From assembly GCA_020718525.1 (NCBI GenBank), contig DYRX01000033.1:1-21959 (forward strand): a stretch of 21,959 bases of DNA, read 5' to 3'. The position numbers and the translations under genes were made by a program. A model generated the notes under the pieces. That model had not been told where the DNA came from. It made no database searches and was given only the letters and a program-made list of their open reading frames with translations. This document shows, piece by piece, positions 6,584 to 14,405 of the stretch. Source of the stretch: Victivallis vadensis. Lineage in GTDB: Bacteria; Verrucomicrobiota; Lentisphaeria; Victivallales; GWF2-50-93. The first letter of the stretch is position 1; each line of letters begins with the position of its first letter.

Positions 6584-8626
6584 GGTCATGAGGAACTCTA
6601 TATTCGTCTTTATTTTTTTCAGTTTGCCGATAAGCAGTTCCATTGCCTCGACAGGCGGGACGCCGTTGACGGCCTTTCTGAGGACCCATATCTTCTGCAA
6701 TTCGTCCGGATGGAGGAGGAGCTCCTCTTTTCTTGTTCCGCTCTTTTCTATGTTGATGGCGGGATAGACGCGCTTGTCAACAAGATGGCGGTCAAGATGG
6801 AGTTCCATGTTGCCTGTGCCTTTGAATTCTTCGAAGATCACGTCGTCCATTCTGCTTCCAGTGTCAACGAGGGCGGTGGCGATGATTGTGAGACTGCCGC
6901 CAGTTTCGATGTTTCTTGCGGCTCCGAAGAAGCGTTTCGGCTTGTGGAGGGCGTTCGCGTCTATTCCGCCGGAGAGGATTTTCCCGCTGTGTGGCTGTAG
7001 AGTGTTGTATGCCCTTGCCAGACGCGTGATGCTGTCCAGGAGGATTACGACGTCCTTTTTGTATTCGACAAGTCGTTTCGCCTTTTCGATGACCATTTCT
7101 GCGATCTGCACGTGGCGTTCGGGGGGCTCGTCGAAAGTTGAGCTTACGACCTCCGCCTTCACATACCTCCTCATGTCGGTAACCTCTTCAGGCCTTTCGT
7201 CAATGAGAAGGACTATCATCACGACTTCGCTGTTGTTTTTCAGAATGCTGTTTGCAATTTTCTGAAGCAGGACGGTTTTTCCCGTTCTTGGCTGTGCAAC
7301 GATGAGACCGCGCTGACCTTTTCCTATTGGCGTGATGAGATCCACGACGCGTGTCGAGATTTCTTCCGGCTCGCGTTCGAGGATCAGTCTTTGGGTCGGA
7401 AAGTCCGGCGTCAGATTCTCAAATGGGATTATTTCCTTCTTTTTTTCTGGAGGACAGTTGTTAATGGTTTCGACCTTGAGCATGGCGAAGAAGCGTTCTT
7501 TTTCGCGGGGAGGTCTGATCTGGCCAGTGACGAAGTCCCCGGTCTTGAGGGAGAATCTTCTGATTTGGGACGGGCTCAGGTAGATATCTTCCGGACATGG
7601 GAGATAGCTGTAGTTGGCGGAGCGCAGGAATCCGAATCCATCCTGGAGGACTTCGAGGTATCCGCTTCCGTACATGAGTCCGTTCTTTTCCGCGTTCGCC
7701 TTGAGTATTTCAAAGATGAGATCTGGTTTTTCCAGTGCGCCGATGCCTTCGATTCCGATTGCTCTGCCCATGCTTGCGAGCTCTTCCATGCTCTTTTCAT
7801 GGAGTTCGGATATGTTCAGGCTAGGGGCGGTCTTGTCTCTTGACGAGGCTTCGTATGCGTAGTCTTCTTTTGCCTCGCGCTGTTCCTGGGATAGATTTTT
7901 GCGGAACTGCTCGTTCTGCGGTTGCTGGTGATGCTGATTTTTTGCCTGATGCGGCGCCTGTCCCTGGTATGGAGGCTGATACGCTGGATCGTACTGGCGC
8001 TCGTTATAGTAGTTCTTCGGCTGGTGTCCGCCCTGATTGCTGTGCGGCTGGTGATAGTTCTGCCTCTGGTTTCCAGGCGAGCTGTTCGGATGCTGGTTTG
8101 AGGGCTGGTGGTAGTTGTTGTTGCTGTGGCGTCTTGGCGGCGCATGGTGAGGTGGCTGGTAGTCGCCGTCCGCGCCCGAGTAAGGCTGATTCTGCCGGCG
8201 ATGCTCGCTCTTGTTGAAACGGGGAGGGGGGGCAGAACGCTGATGCGGAGGCGGCGGAGGAGGAGTTGGCGGCGGGGGAGCTGCTGGCGGCGGAATCTGC
8301 GGCTGAGCCGATATTTGGGGAGGCTCCGGATCCTCCTGATGCATTTGCGGCATTGTTGGCTTGGCAGGCGGAGCTGGCTGAACGTCGCGGAATTCTTCCT
8401 GCTCCGCATCTTGGAATTGAGGATAGGCTGGCTTTCTCGTTATATTTTTACTGCCCTTCGGACGCCCCCTCCTTTTCGGAATCTGCGTATCTTCGAACGC
8501 ATCGCCGTCTTCGGCGGGCGCTCCACCGAGAAACGGCTCCTGCGCCCTTCCTGCATCGAAACGCTCTTGTTCGTGATCCTGGTTTTCCATCTCAGTTCCG
8601 TCCTGATTCATTTCTTCGTCTTTCAT
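6572..8626 (-). CDS. rho: Transcription termination factor Rho with long disordered N-terminal extension
   Basis: Rho is a hexameric RNA helicase that ends transcription. This one has 684 residues against about 420 in E. coli. The C-terminal core is canonical: a Rho N-terminal helical domain (about 270-315), a cold-shock-like RNA-binding domain (about 318-386), Walker A AQPRTGKT (444-451), Walker B 'VVILLDSITRLARAYN', and the 'GTGNMELHLDR' region. Ahead of this lies an extension of about 245 residues. It has an acidic start, an AT-hook-like RRGRPKGSK (about 52-60), a proline tract (about 112-127), then a Gln/Asn/His/Tyr/Pro-rich prion-like stretch to about 240. The ATG at 8626 is chosen because AAGGTG lies just upstream; GTG 8632 and ATG 8611 are alternatives. 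The start overlaps the end of coaE by 35 nt, implying translational coupling. A coaE-rho order is also known in Chlamydiae. Confidence 0.97.
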   Translation of the reverse strand: MKDEEMNQDGTEMENQDHEQERFDAGRAQEPFLGGAPAEDGDAFEDTQIPKRRGRPKGSKNITRKPAYPQFQDAEQEEFRDVQPAPPAKPTMPQMHQEDPEPPQISAQPQIPPPAAPPPPTPPPPPPHQRSAPPPRFNKSEHRRQNQPYSGADGDYQPPHHAPPRRHSNNNYHQPSNQHPNSSPGNQRQNYHQPHSNQGGHQPKNYYNERQYDPAYQPPYQGQAPHQAKNQHHQQPQNEQFRKNLSQEQREAKEDYAYEASSRDKTAPSLNISELHEKSMEELASMGRAIGIEGIGALEKPDLIFEILKANAEKNGLMYGSGYLEVLQDGFGFLRSANYSYLPCPEDIYLSPSQIRRFSLKTGDFVTGQIRPPREKERFFAMLKVETINNCPPEKKKEIIPFENLTPDFPTQRLILEREPEEISTRVVDLITPIGKGQRGLIVAQPRTGKTVLLQKIANSILKNNSEVVMIVLLIDERPEEVTDMRRYVKAEVVSSTFDEPPERHVQIAEMVIEKAKRLVEYKKDVVILLDSITRLARAYNTLQPHSGKILSGGIDANALHKPKRFFGAARNIETGGSLTIIATALVDTGSRMDDVIFEEFKGTGNMELHLDRHLVDKRVYPAINIEKSGTRKEELLLHPDELQKIWVLRKAVNGVPPVEAMELLIGKLKKIKTNIEFLMTLQV

Positions 8627-9221
8627 TTTCACCTTGTGAATATAGTTTGAGTAAAATATTGTCCAGTTTTCCGCATTGCTCCTCCAGAGAGCTCAATCCG
8701 CCATTGTTGACTATCGCATGTTCGCTCAGTTCCAGCTTTTTCTCCGCAGGCATCTGCAGGGAGATCCGCCTTTCTGCCGCGGCTCGGTCCATGCCACGCT
8801 TGAGAAGCCTATCCATTTGAATGCTCTTATCCGTCCATACACAGACAACTGCATCGAAAATCCCGCGCTTTCCGGATTCAAAGAGCAGAGGCACATCGAA
8901 GATAGTCGGCGTCCGGGATGCTCTATAAATTTCCATCGCTCTTCCATATACTTCCGGATGCAGAAGCGAATTGAGCCATTCGAGCTCCTTTTCGTCCTTG
9001 AAGACGATTTCCGCCACCGCCCTTCTCTGAGGTCTTCCATCTTCTCCAAGAATATCCGTCCCCCATCTATTGACCATTCTGCGGTTTGGCTCTCCGTCCT
9101 TTTCGGAATATATGGCGTGGCAAATGCGGTCGGAGTCAATAGTTTTCCACCCCAATTTCGACATTATTTCAAGGACGCTTGATTTTCCGCATCCAATTCC
9201 ACCAGTCAATCCAATGAGCAT
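8592..9221 (-). CDS. coaE: Dephospho-CoA kinase
   Basis: CoaE phosphorylates dephospho-CoA at the 3'-hydroxyl with ATP, the last step of coenzyme A synthesis. The 209-residue length is normal for the family. The P-loop GGIGCGKS occupies residues 7-14, followed by the 'IDSDRICHAIY' segment after strand 2. The 'LLFESGK' and 'MDRAAAERRISLQMP' segments match the CoA-binding and lid regions. The ATG at 9221 has GAGG 7 nt upstream. It is the first gene of the leftward coaE-rho unit. A pantothenate kinase gene of the same pathway (coaX) lies about 10 kb away in the window, in a separate unit. Confidence 0.95.
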   Translation of the reverse strand: MLIGLTGGIGCGKSSVLEIMSKLGWKTIDSDRICHAIYSEKDGEPNRRMVNRWGTDILGEDGRPQRRAVAEIVFKDEKELEWLNSLLHPEVYGRAMEIYRASRTPTIFDVPLLFESGKRGIFDAVVCVWTDKSIQMDRLLKRGMDRAAAERRISLQMPAEKKLELSEHAIVNNGGLSSLEEQCGKLDNILLKLYSQGENERRRNESGRN

Positions 9222-9558
9222 TCAGAAGCCTCTGATTAAATTCGCGAGTTTTTGTTTTGAGCGTCCGAACCGGAGCACTAATTGGAATTGCAGCGACAGA
9301 GAGGCGCAGGTGAAGCTTTTCGGATTCGGATGGTCAAAAAATAGACAAAATCTTCGATTTATCCCTTGATATAAGACAGTTTCGGATGATTTTCAAAACC
9401 TGGCGGAACCGCGCGGCGATTCCGACACCTTGGAGGACAGAGCGAGAGAACCAATTTTTCGCCCCGATATAGTCCGCAGTCATAAGACGGAAACCAAGAA
9501 AAACTGTGCGGATTGTATCATATTTTTGGAATATTGCAAGGAGCAAGGAGAATTATTT
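9222..9558. other. Divergent intergenic region between coaE and the Nudix gene
   Basis: This stretch of about 337 nt separates the divergent coaE and Nudix genes. An open frame continues upstream of the Nudix start to 9430, but its residues do not resemble a Nudix N-terminus, and the good ribosome-binding site lies only before 9559. The region should carry promoters for both directions; one candidate toward coaE is listed separately. Rightward, TATCAT near 9514 resembles a -10 but lacks a clear -35. No RNA gene or strong repeat was found. Confidence 0.5.
9368..9396 (-). promoter_or_regulatory. Candidate promoter for coaE-rho
   Basis: On the minus strand TTGAAA (9391-9396, five of six matches to the -35 consensus) is followed after exactly 17 nt by TATATC (9368-9373). 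It lies about 147 nt upstream of the coaE start, which would give a long 5' untranslated region. Confidence 0.4.
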
Positions 9559-10143
9559 TTGAAAAAAAAAGAAAAAATATTGTCGGCTGAAACCACTGCC
9601 AGAGGAGAATGGCTGAGGATCGAGAAGCTGATCTATGAGGATTTTCAGGGGCGGGAGAAGAGCTGGGAGTCGGTAGTGAGGAACAAGGCGAAGGGCGCGG
9701 TCGTCATACTTGCGACTCTCAAGCCTTCCGGAAAAATTGTCCTGGTCTCCCAGTTCAGGCCTCCGGCTGGCGGAAGAGTCCTCGAGTTTCCTGCCGGACT
9801 CCTCGACCGCGATGAAAGCATTGAAATTGCGGCGTTGCGCGAGCTCAAAGAGGAGTGCGGATTCGTAGGACGAGTCGTGGAGACTAGAAATCCCTCCTTC
9901 AGTTCGCCCGGCATGAGCGGAGAAAGCATCACAATGGCGCTTGTCGAAATTGACGAGACGCTTCCTGCCAATCTCAGCCCGGTCTGCGAGCCCGACGAAA
10001 GCGAATGCATTGAGACTCATCTTGTCCTCCCCGAGCAGATTGCCTCCTTCATCGGGGAGCAGGAAGATTTGGGCGTCATGACCGACTCAAAGGTCCTTTC
10101 GTTTGCGCTCGGTATCCAGTTCAAGATGACATGCGGGTTGTAG
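9559..10143 (+). CDS. Nudix hydrolase, ADP-ribose/ADP-sugar pyrophosphatase (NUDT5-like)
   Basis: The 194-residue protein carries a complete Nudix box, G-x5-E-x7-REL-KEECGF, running from 'GLLDRDE' to 'RELKEECGF'. Around it are features I associate with the NUDT5/ADP-ribose pyrophosphatase group: a 'GEWLRIEKLIYEDFQG' start, 'SWESVVRN', 'VSQFRPPAGGRVLEFPAGLL' and 'PSFSSPGMSGESI'. The likely reaction splits ADP-ribose or ADP-sugars into AMP and a sugar phosphate, using Mg2+ bound by the Nudix glutamates. The start is a TTG with AGGAG 8 nt upstream; it is followed by a run of nine A. The gene lies 42 nt before an asnB-like gene on the same strand and probably opens that operon. Substrate cannot be fixed from sequence alone. 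Confidence 0.9.
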   Translation: MKKKEKILSAETTARGEWLRIEKLIYEDFQGREKSWESVVRNKAKGAVVILATLKPSGKIVLVSQFRPPAGGRVLEFPAGLLDRDESIEIAALRELKEECGFVGRVVETRNPSFSSPGMSGESITMALVEIDETLPANLSPVCEPDESECIETHLVLPEQIASFIGEQEDLGVMTDSKVLSFALGIQFKMTCGL

Positions 10144-10185
10144 TCGGAAAAATTCAAATCTATTCATGGAAGGCGGGGACTTCTC

Positions 10186-12042
10186 GTGTGCGGAATACTG
10201 CTGAACATAGGCGATGAAATTATAGGGGAAGATCACCCCGCTCTAGAACTGATCGCCCATCGTGGTCCGGACGGAGCTGGCACAGCCAATTTCACCGTGG
10301 ACGGTCTCAATCTCGGCATGGGGCATCGGCGCCTCTCAATCATTGATCTCAGCGACGCCGGCAGACAGCCGATGTCCTACGCGGACGGCCGATATTGGAT
10401 CGTCTTCAATGGCGAGATATACAATTACATAGAGATCCGCGCCGAACTGCTCGCTAAGGGGGCCAGCTTCATTTCCTCCTGCGACACCGAAGTCATTCTG
10501 GCGGCCTACCACGAATGGGGCTCGGAATGCCTCGGACGCTTCAACGGCATGTTCGCCTTCGTCATATTCGACTCCGAAAAAAAGACTCTTTTCTTTGCCA
10601 GGGACAGGTTTGGCGTGAAGCCGCTCTACTATGTCAACAACGGACAGTCCTTCAGGGCCGCTTCGGAAATCAAGCAGTTTTTGGGAATGCCAGGATTCAG
10701 CCCCGAATTCGCGCCTGAAAAACTCTACCATTTCCTCAACAGTGGCGATTTCGAATACGACTCGGGAAACATCTGGAAATCCGTCCGTGAAATCGAGCCG
10801 GGCGAAATGCTGAAAATAGAGCTCGGACGCTGGAAGCCGGGAGACGGGATCCGCCCTGAAAAATGGTACTCGCCACCCTTTTTCGAGACAAAATTGGACA
10901 TTTCCTTCGAGGATGCGGTCAGCGAGTTCAGAAGGCTTCTCGACGATTCCGTGAAGCTCAGACTGCGATCCGATGTCCCTCTAGGTTTTCTTCTCTCGGG
11001 CGGACTTGATTCCTCGACCCTCGTGGGGCTGGCGCACCGCCTCTCGGCGCTCAGACCGGAAAATCTTAAAACATATTCGTCGTGCTACGACAGGGGGCTC
11101 GCCGACGAGCGCGAGTTCATCTCAGAGATGCTGAAATTCACCGGCGCGGAGTCCTGCCTGCATTTTCCTTCGCCTGCGGACGTCGCCGAATCTCTGCGCA
11201 AAGTCATATGGCACAATGACTTGCCTGTTTTGCACGGGTCTCCTGCGGTCCATTGGCTCCTCTACCGCAAGATCAAGGAGGAGAACGATTCGCGCAAGGT
11301 GATCGTGGAGGGACAGGGTGGAGACGAGATCATGTGCGGCTATGGAGACTTCCACTGGGCGTATCTCAACGAGACCATGCATGAATGCATTCCGAGCTTC
11401 GTCCGCCAACTGCGCATGTTCAGAAAGCTTCATCGCGAGCCCTGGAAGATCATCCTCAGAAAATTCATGAGGATCAATTTCCCTTCTACCGTCCGCTATC
11501 CGGCCAGTCCGATTCTGGATGCCGGAGCACTGCTTGGACCCAATGCGGAAATCCCCCCGATCGCTGTGCGCAGGGAAGAGCCTTCAGTCTCAGCCCTCCA
11601 TCGGAACCGCTTCACAATATTAAGATACATACTTCACAACGTTGATAGAAATTCCATGGCGCATTCGAGGGAGGCGAGAGTTCCATTCCTCGACTACCGC
11701 CTCGTTGAATTCTGCCTGCGACTGCCGTCCGGACTGAAGATTTCCGACGGAATCACTAAGAGAGTCCTGCGCTCCGCCTCCAAGGAGCTTATTCCGCAGA
11801 AAATCTTCAACCGTCGCGACAAGCAGGGATATTCGAGCCCGATCTCGCTGTGGGGCAGAGACGGCCTCAAATCTTTTTTCACGGAAAATCTTGCGGAATT
11901 CGAGCGGCTCCCCTTTGTTGATGCGAAGGAGGCAAGGGCATCCTTCCGCAGATATATTGACGGCAACGGTTTTTTCGATCCGGTGCTATGGCGCATCATC
12001 AGTGTCGGAATCTGGTTGCGAGAATTTAAAATAAAGGTCTGA
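10186..12042 (+). CDS. asnB: Asparagine-synthetase-like glutamine amidotransferase (GQGGDE variant)
   Basis: The 618-residue protein has two domains. An N-terminal class II glutaminase starts with the catalytic Cys2 exposed after Met removal ('MCGI'), followed by 'HRGPDG' (25-30), 'RRLSIIDLS' and NGEIYN (75-80). The C-terminal synthetase domain has the ATP-pyrophosphatase P-loop SGGLDS (271-276). Typical AsnB makes asparagine from aspartate, glutamine and ATP. Here the later motif reads GQGGDE (376-381), with Gln377 where bacterial asparagine synthetase B has a catalytic Glu in GEGSDE. Homologues with GQGxDE are common in surface-polysaccharide and other amidation loci, so the acceptor may not be aspartate. 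The start is GTG, fixed by the need for Cys at position 2. It sits between the Nudix and beta-galactosidase genes, 3 nt from the latter. Confidence 0.9.
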   Translation: MCGILLNIGDEIIGEDHPALELIAHRGPDGAGTANFTVDGLNLGMGHRRLSIIDLSDAGRQPMSYADGRYWIVFNGEIYNYIEIRAELLAKGASFISSCDTEVILAAYHEWGSECLGRFNGMFAFVIFDSEKKTLFFARDRFGVKPLYYVNNGQSFRAASEIKQFLGMPGFSPEFAPEKLYHFLNSGDFEYDSGNIWKSVREIEPGEMLKIELGRWKPGDGIRPEKWYSPPFFETKLDISFEDAVSEFRRLLDDSVKLRLRSDVPLGFLLSGGLDSSTLVGLAHRLSALRPENLKTYSSCYDRGLADEREFISEMLKFTGAESCLHFPSPADVAESLRKVIWHNDLPVLHGSPAVHWLLYRKIKEENDSRKVIVEGQGGDEIMCGYGDFHWAYLNETMHECIPSFVRQLRMFRKLHREPWKIILRKFMRINFPSTVRYPASPILDAGALLGPNAEIPPIAVRREEPSVSALHRNRFTILRYILHNVDRNSMAHSREARVPFLDYRLVEFCLRLPSGLKISDGITKRVLRSASKELIPQKIFNRRDKQGYSSPISLWGRDGLKSFFTENLAEFERLPFVDAKEARASFRRYIDGNGFFDPVLWRIISVGIWLREFKIKV

Positions 12043-12045
12043 AAG

Positions 12046-14079
12046 ATGAAAAAAAATCTTATTCGCGGCTTCGAAGGAATTCTTCACGGAGGCGACTACA
12101 ATCCTGACCAATGGCTATCGAGACCACAGATTTTAGACGACGATTTCAAATTCATGAAAATAGCCGGATGCAACGCTTTTTCTGTCGGAATCTTCTCCTG
12201 GGCGAACTACGAGCCCAGGGAGGGCGTCTTCGACTTTTCATGGCTCGACTCGATAATGGACAGAATGGCTGAGGCTGGCAATAATGTAATGCTTGCAACA
12301 CCAAGCGCCGCAAAGCCTGCCTGGATGTCCAAGAAATATCCGGAAATCCGCAGAGTGAACCGCCAGGGAATAAGGGATTTCCATCACACCAGAATGAACC
12401 ACTGCTGGACCTCGCCGATCTACAGGGAAAAAGTCGGGCAGATCAACACAATGCTGGCGCAGAGATATGCCGGGCATCCGGCGCTGAAAGCCTGGCATGT
12501 CTCCAACGAATACCACGGCGAATGCTATTGCGAACTCTGCGTCAAGTCATGGTGGAAATGGCTCGAAGAGAAATATGGAACAATTGAAAGACTCAACGAC
12601 GCCTGGTGGACAGGCTTCTGGAGCCACAGATATGACTCCTGGGACGAGATAGAGCCGGGAGACTGGGTTGACGGCATGCGCCTGGACTGGCGCCGATTCA
12701 ACTCCTGGCAGATGCGCGAATTCATGCTTTTCGAATCGCTCCCACTCAAGGAGATTGCCCCCGATATACCAATAACAACCAACATGATGGGCTTCTACGA
12801 GACCGTGGACTACTGGAGAATCGCCGAAATCTGCGATTTCATATCCGACGACTCCTATCCTGACTGGCTCGGTGGCGAGGACCAAATCATCCAGGCGGCC
12901 AGAATCGGAATGATACACGACATGCACCGGTCCATGAAAAAAGGTAGTCCTTTTCTGCTCATGGAATCAACTCCCGGCTCGACAAACTGGAAAAAATATT
13001 TCAGACAGAAGCGTCCAGGCGTCCACAATCTCGAAATGATGCAGGCAATCGCACATGGAGCCGATGGCGTATGCTATTTTCAGTGGAGGAAGGGCCTTGG
13101 CGGCGGCGAAAAATTCCATGGAGCTGTAGTTGACCACTCGAACAGAACCGACACCCTCGAATTCACCGCCGTCAAGGAGCTTGGTGAAACTCTGCCCAAG
13201 ATCGCAGGAATAAGCGGAAGCTCGTCTTCATCCCCCGCGGCTCTCATTTACGACTGGGAAATCCGCTGGGCTATTGACTGCTCCCACGGTCCGGGATCGG
13301 CGGATTTCAAGAAATATGTGGACACCTGCGTCTCCCACTACCGCCAGTTCTGGAGAAATTCCATCCCGTGTGACGTCATAGAAAGCCTCTCGCCATTTGA
13401 CTCCTACAGAATTATTTCAGCCCCCATGCTTTTCATGCTCAAACCTGCTGTCGCCGAAAGACTTGTCGAATTTGTCAGGAACGGAGGAATCCTCGTCTCA
13501 TCTTATCTCAGCGGAATTGTTGATGAATTCAACCGCTGTATTCCCGACGGCTGGCCAGGCATGGGATTGAGACAGCTTTTCGGCGTAAGGGAGGAAACTG
13601 TTGACGGACTCGGACCAAATGACAAGCAGTCTGTCCGATTCTCCTCCCCGATTGGCGAAATGAAAGGAGATTATCCAGCCTCGGAATACTGCGCCATAGT
13701 TCATCCTGAAGGCGCCGAAATCTTGGCAAAATACACTGACGACTTCTATGCGGGCTCTCCGGCAGTCACCGTGAACCGATTTGGAAAAGGCTATGCCTAC
13801 TACATCGGCGCACGGCTCAGTGACGAGTTCCACAAAGGATTATATTCACATATCCTTTCGAGGCATTTCGGTCCGGAAATGAAGTTTTTCGATTTTCCCG
13901 AAGGTGTCTCCGCGCGTGTCAGAGGCGAAGCCGGACGCGAACATCTTTTCATAATGAATTTCAATGACAGAGAGGTCAGCGTAAATCCGCCTGCCGGATT
14001 CGCAGAGGCTCTGCTTGGTCCGCCTCTATCCAATCCAATGAAAATTCCGGCACACGGTGTCTCTGTATTGATAAAATAG
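12046..14079 (+). CDS. GH42 beta-galactosidase
   Basis: This 677-residue glycoside hydrolase family 42 enzyme should release terminal beta-D-galactose from small oligosaccharides. A TIM barrel holds the acid/base Glu155 in 'WHVSNEY' and the nucleophile Glu307 in 'LLMESTPG'. The family's zinc-site cysteines are present: Cys120 ('NHCWTSP') and Cys160, 162 and 165 ('GECYCELC'). The trimerisation and C-terminal beta domains follow, giving the usual family length. No signal peptide is present, so it is cytoplasmic and would act on imported substrate, although no transporter gene lies nearby. The ATG follows the asnB stop by 3 nt, implying co-transcription and coupled translation. Confidence 0.96.
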   Translation: MKKNLIRGFEGILHGGDYNPDQWLSRPQILDDDFKFMKIAGCNAFSVGIFSWANYEPREGVFDFSWLDSIMDRMAEAGNNVMLATPSAAKPAWMSKKYPEIRRVNRQGIRDFHHTRMNHCWTSPIYREKVGQINTMLAQRYAGHPALKAWHVSNEYHGECYCELCVKSWWKWLEEKYGTIERLNDAWWTGFWSHRYDSWDEIEPGDWVDGMRLDWRRFNSWQMREFMLFESLPLKEIAPDIPITTNMMGFYETVDYWRIAEICDFISDDSYPDWLGGEDQIIQAARIGMIHDMHRSMKKGSPFLLMESTPGSTNWKKYFRQKRPGVHNLEMMQAIAHGADGVCYFQWRKGLGGGEKFHGAVVDHSNRTDTLEFTAVKELGETLPKIAGISGSSSSSPAALIYDWEIRWAIDCSHGPGSADFKKYVDTCVSHYRQFWRNSIPCDVIESLSPFDSYRIISAPMLFMLKPAVAERLVEFVRNGGILVSSYLSGIVDEFNRCIPDGWPGMGLRQLFGVREETVDGLGPNDKQSVRFSSPIGEMKGDYPASEYCAIVHPEGAEILAKYTDDFYAGSPAVTVNRFGKGYAYYIGARLSDEFHKGLYSHILSRHFGPEMKFFDFPEGVSARVRGEAGREHLFIMNFNDREVSVNPPAGFAEALLGPPLSNPMKIPAHGVSVLIK

Positions 14080-14236
14080 CGCGCCTCATTTAGGGAGAGA
14101 TTCAAGCAATTTCTCCTAATTCGTGGGTCACCAGTCCCAAAACTTCGGACATCTGAATCTGCGGCATCGTAAAAAACCGCGAGATTTAATCGTATCTTCT
14201 TTATATTCAGCGACTGAATGCGGAGACCGCAGTTTT

Positions 14237-14272
14237 CTGCGCCGTCCATGCAGGACGGAACAGTTTTTATTT
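14237..14272 (+). terminator. Probable intrinsic terminator of the Nudix-asnB-GH42 unit
   Basis: CCGTCC (14242-14247) pairs with GGACGG (14253-14258) around a 5-nt loop. The stem extends by CTG/CAG across a 2x2 internal loop, and TTTTTATTT follows on the plus strand. It lies about 160 nt after the GH42 stop. Confidence 0.5.
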
Positions 14273-14300
14273 CCTTGTCCTTGGATTGGAACTCCCATGC

Positions 14301-14358
14301 TATAGTTTTTCAAGGAAAATAAATTTGCAATTTGAATTTATTAAAATGAAAAACTATA
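14301..14358. repeat. Two-tier perfect inverted repeat
   Basis: The outer arms TATAGTTTTTCA (14301-14312) and TGAAAAACTATA (14347-14358) are perfect 12-bp complements. Nested inside are AATAAATT (14318-14325) and AATTTATT (14335-14342), perfect over 8 bp. The tiers are separated by 5 nt on one side and 4 nt on the other, giving a 58-nt nearly symmetric hairpin. It is very AT-rich and lies 47 nt past the asnB2 stop in that gene's direction. Possible roles are a bidirectional transcript end, a binding site for an architectural protein, or a remnant of a small inverted-repeat element. Confidence 0.6.
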
Positions 14359-14405
14359 ACTGTTAACTGCGTTTTGCGTGAAAAGTGCGGGATAATCTGC
14401 GCAAT

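Larger units (their letters stand above)
14080..14405. other. AT-rich intergenic region between convergent GH42 and asnB genes
   Basis: No convincing gene lies in these 326 nt. They hold, in order, a hairpin directly after the GH42 gene (GGAGAGATT 14094-14102 with AATTTCTCC 14108-14116, one G-U pair, no T-tract), a small GCGG/CCGC stem at 14219-14229, a terminator-like hairpin near 14237-14272, and a large two-tier inverted repeat at 14301-14358. The last two are listed separately. Confidence 0.6.

Noticed and set aside
7391..8820. Several long open frames on the plus strand opposite rho and coaE
   Set aside because: They are antisense to strongly supported genes, lack ribosome-binding sites, and their composition mirrors the repetitive Pro/Gln coding of rho.
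9430..9558. N-terminal extension of the Nudix protein from an upstream ATG
   Set aside because: The extra residues do not resemble the family, and the ribosome-binding site points to TTG at 9559.
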